DNA of 64,000 nucleotides from NCBI GenBank assembly GCA_946480465.1, contig CAMLJY010000027.1:1-64000 (forward strand). Reading direction: 5' to 3'. This stretch comes from an uncultured Burkholderiales bacterium (lineage in GTDB: Bacteria; Pseudomonadota; Gammaproteobacteria; Burkholderiales; Burkholderiaceae). The position numbers and the translations under genes were made by a program. Below are positions 7,537 through 15,798 of the stretch, one piece after another; the stretch's first letter is position 1; every line of letters starts with the position of its first letter. The notes under the pieces are model-generated. The model searched no databases and had not been told where the DNA came from. It worked only from the letters and a program-made list of their open reading frames with translations.

Positions 7537-9596
7537 CGCACGGGCTCGGGGGAGGTGCAGCCGCGCGCGGCGGCATGCCGCTGCAGCTGCTGATCGTCGA
7601 CGATGATGACGTCGATCGTGAGCGGCTGCTGCGCCTGCTGGCGGCGTCCACGCTGCGGGTGCAGGCGCGGCAGGCCGCCTCCGGCGCCGAGGCGCTGGCC
7701 CTGGTGCGCAGCGAGCACTTCGACTGCGTGGTGCTCGACCACCACCTGGGCGACGCCAATGGGGCCGATCTGCTGGGGCCGCTGAAGCGCGCGGCCGGAA
7801 CCGACTGCCCGGTCATCATGGTCACCGGCGCCGGCAGCGAAGACCTGGCCGTGCAGGCGCTGAAGGACGGCGCCGCCGACTACCTGCCCAAGCTGCAGCT
7901 CAGCCGCGACCGGCTGCAGCATTCGATCGAGCGCAGCGTGCAGAAGCACCAGCTCGAGGCCGAAGTGGCCGAGCTGCATCGCCAGCTCGCCCAGCGCGTG
8001 GACGAACAGGCCGAGGCCATCCGCCAGCGCGACCGCGACCTGCGCAACATCCTCGACAACGTGCCGGCGCTGGTCGCTTCGTGGGACGCGCAGCGCCGCA
8101 TCCGCTTCGGCAACCGCGCCTACCTCGAATGGTTCGGCATCCGGCCGGACCAGGTCCCCGGGCTGCACATCGAGCAGGTGCTGGACGAGCAGCAGTACGC
8201 CGCGTCGCGCCCGCACGTGGACGCCGTGCTCGCCGGCGAGCCGCAGCGCTTCCCGCGGACGATGGCCGGCCGCAGCGGCCAGGGCCTGCGCCACCTGCAG
8301 GTGGAGTTCCTGCCCGAGCTGGGCGAGGCCGGCAGCGTGCTCGGCTTCTACGTCACGCTGATCGACGTGACGCCGATCGTCGACGCCCGCAATGCCGCCG
8401 AGGATGCGGCGCGCACCAAGAGCGCCTTCCTCGCCAACATGAGCCACGAGATCCGCACGCCGATGAACGCGATCATCGGCCTGTCGCGCCTGGCGCTGGA
8501 GGTGGACCTGCCGCCCACGGCCAAGGCCTACGTCGACAAGGTGCATACCTCGGCGGTGGCGCTGATGGGCATCCTCGACGACGTGCTCGACTACTCGAAG
8601 ATCGAGGCCGGCCAGCTGCGCTTCGAACGGATGCCGCTCAGTTTGGCTGATACGCTCGAACGGGTGGCCGACCTCTTCAACGCCCGTGTCGAGCAGAAGG
8701 GGCTGACGCTGGCGATCGACATCGCGCCGGAAGTGCCGGACCGGGTGCTGGGCGATGCGCTGCGCCTGTCGCAGGTGATCAACAACCTGGTCGGCAATGC
8801 GGTGAAGTTCACCGAGCGCGGCGGCGTGCGGGTGTCGGTGCAGCGCACGGCCGATGCCGAGCGGCTGCGCTTCGCGGTCAACGACACCGGCATCGGCATC
8901 GAGCCCGGGCAGCAGGCCGGTCTGTTCGAAGCCTTTTCCCAGGGCGACAGCTCGATCACCCGCCGCTTCGGTGGCAGCGGCCTGGGGCTGACGATCTGCA
9001 AGCGCCTGGTCGAGCTGATGGAAGGCGAGATCGGCGTGGCGAGCGCACCGGGCCTGGGCAGCGAGTTCTGGTTCACCGCGCGGCTTCCATCCGTGATGGC
9101 CGAGGCGGCACCGGCCGCCGCCGCCGCGCCGGCGCGTGCACCGGCCGTGCTGCCCGCCGAGTTGAGCGAGCAGGAGATCGTGGACGCCGGCAAGCCACTT
9201 CGCGGGCGGCGCGTGCTGCTGGCCGAGGACAACGAGCTGAACCAGATCGTCGCGCTGGAATTCCTGCGCCTGCTGGAGATGGAGGTCACCGTGGCCGGCG
9301 ACGGCGCGCGCGCGGTGGCCGCGATGGAGCAGGCCGGGCCGGGGCACTTCGCCGCCGTACTGATGGACTTGCACATGCCGGTGATGGACGGGCTGGAGGC
9401 GACGCGCCGCATCCGCCAGATGCCCGGCTGCGCGAACCTGCCCGTGATCGGCATGACCGCGGCGGCGATGGCCGATGACCGCGCCCGCTGCTTCGCGGCG
9501 GGCATGGTGGATCACCTGGCCAAGCCGGTGATGCCCGAACAGCTGCTGGAAGTGCTGCTGCGCTGGGTGGCGGCCAAGCCGGCCCAGGGCGGTTGA
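7527..9596 (+). CDS. Hybrid sensor kinase (REC-PAS-HisKA-HATPase-REC)
   Basis: 689 residues. Receiver 1 (about 19-135) has LIVDDDD and phosphoacceptor Asp71. A coiled coil (about 140-170) leads to a PAS domain (172-285). The DHp helix holds His307 in FLANMSHEIRTPMNAI. The ATPase shows NLVGNAVKFTE (420-430), DTGIGIE and FGGSGLGL. After an Ala/Pro linker (525-545), receiver 2 (562-680) has LLAEDNELNQ and Asp614 in LMDLHMPVMDG. Both receivers keep their acidic residues. No membrane segment. It is the last gene of a three-gene overlapping set; receiver 1 is a natural target for input from the upstream proteins. No output regulator is in the set. Confidence 0.9.
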   Translation: MALTHGLGGGAAARGGMPLQLLIVDDDDVDRERLLRLLAASTLRVQARQAASGAEALALVRSEHFDCVVLDHHLGDANGADLLGPLKRAAGTDCPVIMVTGAGSEDLAVQALKDGAADYLPKLQLSRDRLQHSIERSVQKHQLEAEVAELHRQLAQRVDEQAEAIRQRDRDLRNILDNVPALVASWDAQRRIRFGNRAYLEWFGIRPDQVPGLHIEQVLDEQQYAASRPHVDAVLAGEPQRFPRTMAGRSGQGLRHLQVEFLPELGEAGSVLGFYVTLIDVTPIVDARNAAEDAARTKSAFLANMSHEIRTPMNAIIGLSRLALEVDLPPTAKAYVDKVHTSAVALMGILDDVLDYSKIEAGQLRFERMPLSLADTLERVADLFNARVEQKGLTLAIDIAPEVPDRVLGDALRLSQVINNLVGNAVKFTERGGVRVSVQRTADAERLRFAVNDTGIGIEPGQQAGLFEAFSQGDSSITRRFGGSGLGLTICKRLVELMEGEIGVASAPGLGSEFWFTARLPSVMAEAAPAAAAAPARAPAVLPAELSEQEIVDAGKPLRGRRVLLAEDNELNQIVALEFLRLLEMEVTVAGDGARAVAAMEQAGPGHFAAVLMDLHMPVMDGLEATRRIRQMPGCANLPVIGMTAAAMADDRARCFAAGMVDHLAKPVMPEQLLEVLLRWVAAKPAQGG

Positions 9597-9635
9597 AGCC
9601 CGGCGGTGCGCCGAAGGCCATGCCGGCGCGCCGCT

Positions 9636-9654
9636 GCGGCCGGGCGCCGGCCGC
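9636..9654. terminator. Hairpin between convergent genes
   Basis: GCGGCCGG at 9636-9643 and CCGGCCGC at 9647-9654 form a perfect 8-bp stem with a 3-base loop, midway between the stops of the hybrid kinase and the YdgA-like gene. It has no U-tract on either side, so bidirectional termination is only suggested by its position. Confidence 0.35.
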
Positions 9655-9694
9655 GCTTGTCCTGGCGTGACCCGGGCGCCCCGTCGCCGTCGCG

Positions 9695-11209
9695 CTATTT
9701 CGGCTGCGCGCCGATCGGCAGGTCCATCGGCTTGTCGTTGACCATCAGCACCCCGCTGTCGAACGCGGCCTTCGCGCTGAGGGCATCTCCTTCACTGACC
9801 AGGAAGCCGCGGGCGGCGAAGTTGTCCAGGGCCGCATTGAGGATGCCCATCGTGGAGTCCACCATCGTTTCGGCCGACGCGCCTTCAGGCAGCGGCTTCA
9901 GCGCGACGGCCTTCTTCACCACGTGCTCGAGCCAGCCCCTCTGCACCTTGATCGACGCGGCACCGTAGGCCTTGGTGGCCAGCAGCGCCGGCAGCGGCGC
10001 CTCGGCATCGGCGGCGGTCATGCCCTTGGTCCCGAAGCGGTACGACAGCTCCGCCGTCTTGCCCCCCAGTTCGATGGCCAGGCGGTCCAGCGCGTACTCA
10101 GGGTTGTGCTGCAGCAGGGCGCCCAGGCCCTTTTGCATCTCCGCGTTCAGCGCCGCGAGTTGCTGGGCGGCGGCCGCCTCGTCACCGGGCTGCCGGCAGC
10201 TGAAGGCCTGCTTCATCAGCGTGCCCATCAGTGCCTGGTAGGTGGCGGCATGGATGCGGTTCACCGACAGCTGCATGTCGACCTTGTCGATCGCGAAGTC
10301 ATCCACCCGGCCCTTCGCGGACATCTTGCTGACGCTGGACCACAGGCCCTTGTCGAGCTTGGCATCCGAGGAGAACTGCAGGCTGTCGAAGAGCACGTTG
10401 ACGGGCTTGGCGTCGGCCTGCGGAGGGGTGAAGGTGAAGGCCATCGACGCGATGGCGCCCGATCCCGTCGATGGCGCCAGCAGCAGCGAATCGCCCGCAC
10501 TGGGCAGCACCTCGCCTTGCATGGACATCCTGCCGATGCGCAGGTTGCCGGCGCTGCCGACGTTCAGGTTGAGGCCCGGGGCTTCAAGGGCATAGGTGCC
10601 GCCCGCGGCCATGCCGCCGGACAAGCTGCCTCGGACCGTGGCGCGAAGGCCCTGCCAGTCGATGTCGCCCTTGCCCTGTTCGGCGTACTTGAACGGCGGG
10701 CTCTCGATGGTCGACACATAGGTGCCGCCAAACGCGAGCGCGGTGTGCATCGACACCGCGGGCTTGGTGCCGAACAGCTTGGCGAGCTGCGCGGCCGCTT
10801 CGGGCGGCAGCACGAGTTCGCTGTCGATCGTGGCCAGGCCGATGCTCTTGCCCCCCGGCAGCGGGCCGTGGCGCACCGTGTCGCGCCATGTGATCTGCAC
10901 CGGCTTGCGGGCGACGGCGGCGGGCGCATCGGCGGCTGCGGGCTGGTCGGACTCTGGAGCTTCTCCCGCTGCAGCCGCACTGACTGCATCGGCCGCACAG
11001 CCGATGTCCAGCGTCAAGGTGTGGACCGAGCTGAGCAGGCCCTTCGTGACGCTGTTCTCGACGACCTTGATGGCGGGGAAGGCCGCCAGCGTCTCGGCGG
11101 TTTGCTTCTGCAATTCGGCGGCCACCTTGGCACCCGAAATGGCTCCAAACGCGAGGCCACCGCCCGCGACCACCACGAGCGCGGCCGCGCCCACAGCCAG
11201 CTTGTTCAT
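9695..11209 (-). CDS. YdgA-like (DUF945) family protein
   Basis: 504 residues. The N-terminus (MNKLAVGAAALVVVAGGGLAF) is one hydrophobic helix, either signal anchor or signal peptide, so most of the chain is periplasmic. The body resembles the YdgA/DUF945 family of beta-rich envelope proteins of unclear function, with the typical central NRIHAATYQALMG region and late blocks on the theme DSGVLMVNDKPM. The ATG at 11209 is preferred because GAGGG lies 8 bases before it; the ATG at 11215 sits too close to that site. It is monocistronic, convergent with the hybrid kinase, and separated by 245 bases from metW upstream. Confidence 0.75.
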   Translation of the reverse strand: MNKLAVGAAALVVVAGGGLAFGAISGAKVAAELQKQTAETLAAFPAIKVVENSVTKGLLSSVHTLTLDIGCAADAVSAAAAGEAPESDQPAAADAPAAVARKPVQITWRDTVRHGPLPGGKSIGLATIDSELVLPPEAAAQLAKLFGTKPAVSMHTALAFGGTYVSTIESPPFKYAEQGKGDIDWQGLRATVRGSLSGGMAAGGTYALEAPGLNLNVGSAGNLRIGRMSMQGEVLPSAGDSLLLAPSTGSGAIASMAFTFTPPQADAKPVNVLFDSLQFSSDAKLDKGLWSSVSKMSAKGRVDDFAIDKVDMQLSVNRIHAATYQALMGTLMKQAFSCRQPGDEAAAAQQLAALNAEMQKGLGALLQHNPEYALDRLAIELGGKTAELSYRFGTKGMTAADAEAPLPALLATKAYGAASIKVQRGWLEHVVKKAVALKPLPEGASAETMVDSTMGILNAALDNFAARGFLVSEGDALSAKAAFDSGVLMVNDKPMDLPIGAQPK

Positions 11210-11454
11210 CTTCATTTCCCTCGTTGATTCGTGTCCCTGGTGCCCCGAACGGCCCGGGTCGCCGCGCCCGCGACGCACGGCTCATCGGTGCGCCTTGGCG
11301 GTATCGCGCAAGCGAGCGCGGATTATCGGGAGGCCGTTAGCAGGGGCCGGCTCGAACCGTGGGATACCCATCGAAGGCTCGATGTGCGATTGGCCGTCCG
11401 CTGCCGCCGGCGGGACCTCGGGCCGGTGGCATGCGGACGCTGGGGCTGACGCGC

Positions 11455-12039
11455 CTAACCGCGTTCGAACTTGAAGACGGCCACGGTGGCCAGCAGGTTC
11501 GGCAGGCGCCGCACCACGGCGCCGCGGTGCATGCCGAAGCTGTCCAGCACGCGCAGCCCGTTCTTGTTCGCCAGCACCTCGAAGTCGGCATGCGTGCCGA
11601 CGCGGATGTTGGGCGTGTCGTACCACTGGTAGGGCAATGTCTTCGTCACCGGCATGCGGCCGCGCAGCACCGAGAAGCGGTTCTGCCAATGCGCGAAGTT
11701 GGGGAAGCTGACGATGCCGATGCGGCCGACGCGCGCGGTCTCGCGCAGCATCCGCTCGGTGTTGCGCAGGTGCTGCAGCGTGTCCAGCTGCAGCACCACG
11801 TCGAAGCTGGCGTCGTCGAAGAGCGCCAGGCCTTCTTCCAGGTTCAACTGGATCACGTCGACGCCGCGCCGCGCGCAGGCCAGCACGTTGTCGTCGGCGA
11901 TCTCGATGCCGTAGCCGGTGCAGCCGCGCGTGGTGCACAGGTGGTGCAGCAGCGCGCCGTCGCCGCAGCCCAGGTCCAGCACGCGGGAGCCTGGTGGCAC
12001 CAGCTGGCCGATCACTTCCAGGACGCTTTTCTCGCTCAT
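11455..12039 (-). CDS. metW: Methionine biosynthesis protein MetW
   Basis: 194 residues, a class I methyltransferase fold with the SAM loop [12 protein letters not shown] at 20-31. MetW is the constant partner of MetX in proteobacteria and is needed for efficient homoserine acylation in several of them. Family landmarks include [34 protein letters not shown] and the C-terminal [15 protein letters not shown]. The start overlaps the metX stop (ATGA), so translation is coupled and the gene falls under the same riboswitch-controlled transcript. Confidence 0.95.
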   Translation of the reverse strand: MSEKSVLEVIGQLVPPGSRVLDLGCGDGALLHHLCTTRGCTGYGIEIADDNVLACARRGVDVIQLNLEEGLALFDDASFDVVLQLDTLQHLRNTERMLRETARVGRIGIVSFPNFAHWQNRFSVLRGRMPVTKTLPYQWYDTPNIRVGTHADFEVLANKNGLRVLDSFGMHRGAVVRRLPNLLATVAVFKFERG

Positions 12040-13172
12040 TTCTGCAGCTCCGCATCGATGCGCTGGAAGTACGCCTTGAGCACGCCGTGGTAGCGCGGGT
12101 CCTCGAGCAGGAAGGCGTCGTGGCCGTGCGGCGCATCGATCTCGGCGTAGCTGACGCTGATGCGGTTGTCGACCAGGGCCTTGACGATCTCGCGCGAGCG
12201 CTGGGGCGAGAAGCGCCAGTCGGTGGTGAAGCTGATGACCAGGAACTTCTTCTCGGCTGCGATCGCGAAGGCGCGCGACAGGTCGCCGCCGTGCGCGCGC
12301 GCGGGGTCGAAGTAGTCGAGCGCGCGGGTGATCAGCAGGTAGGTGTTGGCGTCGAAGTACTCGCTGAACTTGTCGCCCTGGTAGCGCAGGTAGCTTTCGA
12401 TCTGGAACTCGATGTTCTGCGTGCTGTAGCCGAACTCGGCCGCGCGCAGCTCGCGCCCGAACTTCTCCTCCATCGAGTCGTCGGACAGGTAGGTGATGTG
12501 GCCGATCATGCGCGCCACGCGCAGGCCGCGCTTGGGCACCGCGCCGTGCGCGTAGTAATGGCCGCCGTGGAAATCGGGGTCGGTGATGATGGCGCGCCGC
12601 GCCACTTCATTGAAGGCGATGTTCTGCGCCGAGAGATTGGGCGCGGTGGCCACGGCGATGCAGTGGCCCAGGCGCTCGGGGTGACGCAGCGTCCACGACA
12701 GCGCCTGCATGCCGCCCAGGCTGCCGCCCAGCACGGCGGCGAGCCGGCGGATGCCCAGGCGGTCCAGCAGGCGGGCCTGTGCGTCGACCCAGTCTTCCAC
12801 CGTGACGACCGGGAAATCAGCGCCCCAGGGCTGGCCCGTGGCGGGGTTGGTGTGCATCGGCCCGGTGGATCCGAAGCACGAGCCCAGGTTGTTGACGCCG
12901 ATGACGAAGAAGCGGTCGGTGTCCAGCGGCTTGCCGGGCCCGACCAGGTTGTCCCACCAGCCCTCGCTCTTCTCGCGGCCCTCGTAGGTGCCGGCCACGT
13001 GGTGGCTGGCATTGAGCGCGTGGCACACCAGCACCGCGTTGCTCTTGGCGGCGTTCAGCGTGCCGTAGGTCTCGTAGACCAGCTCGTAGTCGGCCAGCGT
13101 GCTGCCGCTTTGCAGCGGCAGCGGCTCGGTGAAGCGCAGTGTCTGCGGCGTGACGTTGCCCAGCGATGCCAT
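12036..13172 (-). CDS. metX: Homoserine O-acetyl/succinyltransferase
   Basis: 378 residues, alpha/beta-hydrolase fold. It acylates the hydroxyl of L-homoserine, the first committed step toward methionine. The nucleophile is Ser151 in [10 protein letters not shown], with Asp318 and His351 (APHGHDAF) completing the triad; [12 protein letters not shown] forms the oxyanion region. Proteobacterial MetX proteins partnered with MetW often use succinyl-CoA, so the acyl donor is left open. The ATG at 13172 matches the usual length; the frame continues upstream only through the repeat-bearing leader. The leader carries a SAM-II riboswitch and terminator, so expression should fall when SAM is plentiful. 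Confidence 0.95.
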   Translation of the reverse strand: MASLGNVTPQTLRFTEPLPLQSGSTLADYELVYETYGTLNAAKSNAVLVCHALNASHHVAGTYEGREKSEGWWDNLVGPGKPLDTDRFFVIGVNNLGSCFGSTGPMHTNPATGQPWGADFPVVTVEDWVDAQARLLDRLGIRRLAAVLGGSLGGMQALSWTLRHPERLGHCIAVATAPNLSAQNIAFNEVARRAIITDPDFHGGHYYAHGAVPKRGLRVARMIGHITYLSDDSMEEKFGRELRAAEFGYSTQNIEFQIESYLRYQGDKFSEYFDANTYLLITRALDYFDPARAHGGDLSRAFAIAAEKKFLVISFTTDWRFSPQRSREIVKALVDNRISVSYAEIDAPHGHDAFLLEDPRYHGVLKAYFQRIDAELQK

Positions 13173-13213
13173 CGGCGCGATGAACCCCCAAAAGCCAAGA
13201 GCCCCGCGGCGCA

Positions 13214-13285
13214 GGGCCCAGAAGCACGGCCCGTCGGGGCCCCAAAAGCACGGCCCGTCTGGGCCCCAAAAAGCGAAACCCGGTG
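13214..13285. repeat. 24-bp tandem repeat in the metX leader (about 2.5 copies)
   Basis: Copies start at 13214, 13238 and 13262. The first two match at all but a few positions around the core AGCACGGCCCGTC; the third keeps only its first part. In the metX transcript each unit places GGCCC and GGGCC around a 4-base loop followed by GTGCTTTT or GTGCTTCT, so the repeats could form a series of small hairpins with short U-runs between the terminator and the metX start. Confidence 0.7.
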
Positions 13286-13306
13286 CCGCGAAAGCGGACA
13301 CCGGGT
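13268..13306 (-). terminator. Intrinsic terminator in the metX leader
   Basis: On the minus strand ACCCGGTG (13306-13299) pairs with CACCGGGT (13285-13278), then after one bulged T, CCGC pairs with GCGG around a TTTC loop. The stem is followed by TTCGCTTTTT (13277-13268). There is no minus-strand gene upstream, so the hairpin lies inside the metX leader, ten bases after the SAM-II aptamer, and is best read as its expression platform. Confidence 0.75.
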
Positions 13307-13315
13307 GCGGGGCGT

Positions 13316-13368
13316 CCCTCTTTAGCGGCATTTGTAGAGCGCCCGCAATCCGGAACAAATCGGCGCTG
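13316..13368 (-). promoter_or_regulatory. SAM-II (SAM-alpha) riboswitch upstream of metX
   Basis: The minus strand reads AGCGCCGATTTG, then GGATTGCGGGCGCT, then ACAAATGCCGCTAAAGAGGG. This follows the SAM-II pseudoknot consensus: stem P1 is AGCGCC/GGCGCT, the loop carries GATTT, and the 3' part is the conserved AAATG..GCTAAA..GGG. SAM-II binds S-adenosylmethionine and represses methionine genes. It starts about 10 bases after a TATACT -10 box, so the aptamer opens the transcript. It is known mainly from alphaproteobacteria, where it usually masks the ribosome site; here an intrinsic terminator follows. Confidence 0.9.
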
Positions 13369-13377
13369 TGGGGCGCG

Positions 13378-13383
13378 AGTATA
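13378..13383 (-). promoter_or_regulatory. -10 box of the metX-metW promoter
   Basis: TATACT on the minus strand, matching the sigma70 -10 consensus at five of six positions. It would start transcription near 13371, directly before the SAM-II aptamer. No good -35 hexamer is visible 16-18 bases upstream. Confidence 0.5.
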
Positions 13384-13479
13384 TCGGCGCGACGGCGCCG
13401 CGCCAGTACGCTCCTGCTGCGCGGAGCAATGCCGACGGCGGCGGCGGCGCCGCCGCTGGGTTCATCCCTCGGTTCGGCG

Positions 13480-13508
13480 TTGACATGATATGTCGGCCGC
13501 CCTATTCT
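13480..13508 (+). promoter_or_regulatory. Strong sigma70 promoter of the yjfI-pspA-flotillin cluster, with overlapping palindrome
   Basis: A perfect -35 TTGACA (13480-13485), a 17-base spacer and TATTCT (13503-13508) precede the yjfI-like gene, with transcription expected near 13515. An inverted repeat GACAT-GAT-ATGTC (13482-13494) covers the -35 box and part of the spacer, a good place for a repressor. A second GC-only palindrome lies at 13441-13456. Confidence 0.75.
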
Positions 13509-13551
13509 GCGCGCACCGGCAGCCGCTGCCGGCCAAGCACGAAGGAGCTGG

Positions 13552-13968
13552 ATGAACGCCTTGCACGAGCAGTTGCGCGGGCTGGAAGGGCATGTCGAAG
13601 CCGCGATGGGCGGTGCCGCCGTGCAGCTGCAGCCCATCCCCGGCGCGGTGCCGGTGGTGCAGGTCAGCATCGACGGGCGGCAGGAGCTGCCGATCTTCCT
13701 GACCAGCGCCGAGACGCAGCTCTTGTGCCTGTGCTACTTGTGGTCCGACGCCGAGATCCGGCCCGACAAGCGAGCCGAACTGATGGAGACGCTGCTGGAC
13801 CTGAACCCGTCGGTGCCGCTGTCGGCCTTCGGCCGCGTCGGCGACCGCTTCGTGCTTTCGGGCGCGCTGCGGCGCGACGCCGGTGTCGAGGAAATAGCGC
13901 GTGAAGTGGTCGTCCTTAGCGACAACGCGCTCGATGCCCTGGACGCCCTGTCCGACTACCTGCTGTGA
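13552..13968 (+). CDS. YjfI-like DUF2170 family protein
   Basis: 138 residues, soluble, of the DUF2170 family to which E. coli YjfI belongs; biochemical function unknown. The conserved stretch is [27 protein letters not shown], followed by an acidic C-terminal half ending [17 protein letters not shown]. In E. coli yjfI heads an operon whose second gene, yjfJ, encodes a PspA/IM30 protein; the same order is kept here. GAAGGAG lies 5 bases before the ATG, and the strong promoter at 13480-13508 serves it. It is the first gene of a contiguous eight-gene set. Confidence 0.85.
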   Translation: MNALHEQLRGLEGHVEAAMGGAAVQLQPIPGAVPVVQVSIDGRQELPIFLTSAETQLLCLCYLWSDAEIRPDKRAELMETLLDLNPSVPLSAFGRVGDRFVLSGALRRDAGVEEIAREVVVLSDNALDALDALSDYLL

Positions 13969-13979
13969 AGGAGAGCCGC

Positions 13980-14717
13980 GTGTCCGTGATCCGCAAGATG
14001 GTGACCCTGCTGCGCGGCAGCGCGCGCGAACTGGGCGAGAGCCTGGTCGATGCGCATGCGACGACGATCTACGAGCAGGAGATCGCCGATGCCCGCGGCG
14101 CCATCCGCGAGGCCAAGGACGAACTCGCGGCCGTGCTGGCGAAGCAGGTGCGCGCGCAGCGCGAGGCCGGGCGCCTGCAGGCCGAGGCCGGGCGCTACGA
14201 GGCGATGGCCGTGGAGGCGTTGGACAAGGCGCAGGACGCCCTGGCCGAGGAGGTGGCCGCGAAGGTGCTGGCGCTGGAGGCCGACCTGGCCGAGCAGCAG
14301 CGGGCGGAAGCCACCTTCGCCGCGCAGGTGCAGCGCCTGAAGCAGCTGATCCAGGCCGCCGAGGCACGCCTGCGCGAACACGAGCGCGAGGCCGAGATCG
14401 CCAGGACGACCGAAAGCGTCTACCGCGCGACGCAATCGATCAGCGACAACATGGCCAGCGGCGGCGCGCGCCTGGTCAGCGCCCGCGAATCGCTGGAACG
14501 CATCAAGCGCCGACACGAGGACCTGGCCGATCGATTGCAGGCTGCCGAGCAGGTCGAGCGTGAACTGGGCGGTGGCGCCCTGGACCGCAAGCTGGCCGAG
14601 GCCGGCATCGGCCCGGAAGCCGAACGCCGGCGCGCCGTCATGGACCGCATCCGCGCGAAGCGGGCCCGGCAGCCGTGCCCGGCCACGCCGGCGCCCGGCT
14701 CGCCGGACAGGCCGTGA
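13980..14717 (+). CDS. PspA/IM30 family protein (YjfJ-like)
   Basis: 245 residues, almost entirely heptad-patterned helix, beginning MSVIRKMVTLLRGSARELGE. PspA/IM30 (Vipp1) proteins are ESCRT-III relatives that polymerise on the inner face of the cytoplasmic membrane and protect it from leakage. Coiled coil runs roughly 40-215; the C-terminal 30 residues are basic then proline-rich. The GTG at 13980 is chosen because AAGGAG sits 6 bases before it and it gives the family N-terminus; the GTG at 13965, overlapping the yjfI stop, is less likely. It is the natural membrane-remodelling partner of the flotillin downstream. Confidence 0.88.
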   Translation: MSVIRKMVTLLRGSARELGESLVDAHATTIYEQEIADARGAIREAKDELAAVLAKQVRAQREAGRLQAEAGRYEAMAVEALDKAQDALAEEVAAKVLALEADLAEQQRAEATFAAQVQRLKQLIQAAEARLREHEREAEIARTTESVYRATQSISDNMASGGARLVSARESLERIKRRHEDLADRLQAAEQVERELGGGALDRKLAEAGIGPEAERRRAVMDRIRAKRARQPCPATPAPGSPDRP

Positions 14718-14719
14718 GC

Positions 14720-15049
14720 ATGCGCAAGCCGGCGCGCTGGAAGGGTTCGGACGAGGCCTTGCGCGCGGTGCAGGTCGCCTTCGACGTCGAGCAGGCCGTG
14801 CTGGAAGCCGTGCGCACCGCGGCCTTCCAGAACAACCTGTCCACCTCGGACCAGATCCGCCGCCTGCTGTCGCTGCCCACGGCCACCCGTCCGGTGCGGC
14901 CGCGGCTGACCGTGTCCCTGAATGCCGACGACTATGCGATGCTGGCCGAGCGCTTCGGCCTGGATGCGGAGGACCGGCTGGCGATCAAGGAACGCGTGGC
15001 GGCCGAGCTGATGCGGTTCGCGGCCGCGAAACCGCCGCCGAGAAAGTAA
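14720..15049 (+). CDS. Hypothetical protein in the pspA-flotillin cluster
   Basis: 109 residues, soluble, not recognised. The N-terminal half (WKGSDEALRAVQVAFDVEQAVLEAVRTAAFQNNLSTSDQIRRLL, read at about 8-51) looks like an all-helical DNA- or protein-binding fold, and a second helical hairpin follows (SLNADDYAMLAERFGLDAED). The overall look recalls small ribbon-helix-helix-like or adaptor proteins, but no motif proves it. The ATG lies 2 bases after the PspA stop; a GTG at 14714 overlapping that stop is possible. Its fixed place between pspA and the membrane genes suggests an accessory role in the same system. Confidence 0.7.
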   Translation: MRKPARWKGSDEALRAVQVAFDVEQAVLEAVRTAAFQNNLSTSDQIRRLLSLPTATRPVRPRLTVSLNADDYAMLAERFGLDAEDRLAIKERVAAELMRFAAAKPPPRK

Positions 15050-15118
15050 TTCACGAAAGAAGCGGAACACCGCGGGCGGGCGAACATGCACCGGCCGCGA
15101 TCGACGACAAGAGGGGAC

Positions 15119-15754
15119 ATGGGCAACTTCAACACCGCCGTCTTTTCCTACCCGACCGCGGTCTTCACCGCGCTGCTGGGCATCGTCATCGTCTACTGGG
15201 TGCTGGCGATGATCGGCCTGGTCGACTTCGAGCACTCGGGGCTGGACCTGGACATCGAGGCGCAGGCCGATGCCGACCCGGCCGAACTGGGCACGCTGGC
15301 CAGCTACGTCGTGGCCTTCGGGCTCAGCGGCGTGCCGTTCTCGGTCGCGGTGAGCCTGGTCGTGCTGTACGGCTGGGTCGGCAGCTGCCTGGCCGGCATG
15401 TGGCTGCAGCCGCTGGTGCCCGCGGGCGTGCTGGGCTGGCTGGCCGGCACCGCGGTGTTCGGTGCCGCATCGGCGCTGGCCATCGTGCTGTCGGCGCGCA
15501 CGATCCGGCCGCTGCGCAAGCTCTTCGTCACCCATGCCGCCATCTCCAATGCCGCGCTGGTCGGCCAGCTGTGCCGGGTGCTGACCGGCGAGGTCAACCA
15601 GCGCATCGGCCGCGCGGAAGTGGCGCAGCGCGGCGCCAGCATCAACATCCGCGTGTGGGCGAAGGAGCCCAACGCGCTCACCAAGGGTTCGCCCGCGCGC
15701 ATCGTCGACTACGACGCGGAGCGCGCACGCTACCTGATCACCCCCGAGAACTGA
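15119..15754 (+). CDS. YqiJ-like membrane protein with OB-fold domain
   Basis: 211 residues. Three hydrophobic segments are visible at about 10-33 (FTALLGIVIVYWVLAMIGLV), 65-95 and 100-125, followed by a C-terminal cytoplasmic beta-rich domain (about 145-211) of the OB/NfeD type: GEVNQRIGRAEVAQRGAS and SPARIVDYDAERARYLI. E. coli YqiJ is an inner-membrane protein encoded directly before the flotillin YqiK, and NfeD-type OB proteins partner flotillins elsewhere. The same pair occurs here. The ATG at 15119 follows GAGGGG closely. It probably anchors or regulates the flotillin assembly. Confidence 0.8.
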   Translation: MGNFNTAVFSYPTAVFTALLGIVIVYWVLAMIGLVDFEHSGLDLDIEAQADADPAELGTLASYVVAFGLSGVPFSVAVSLVVLYGWVGSCLAGMWLQPLVPAGVLGWLAGTAVFGAASALAIVLSARTIRPLRKLFVTHAAISNAALVGQLCRVLTGEVNQRIGRAEVAQRGASINIRVWAKEPNALTKGSPARIVDYDAERARYLITPEN

Positions 15755-15798
15755 TCTTCTCCCTCACCACCACTGCTTCGAAGTAACGAGGAAAATCG

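Noticed and set aside
13214..13285. Possible CRISPR-like array from the 24-bp repeats
   Set aside because: The copies are adjacent without spacers and no cas genes are near; a plain tandem repeat in a leader.
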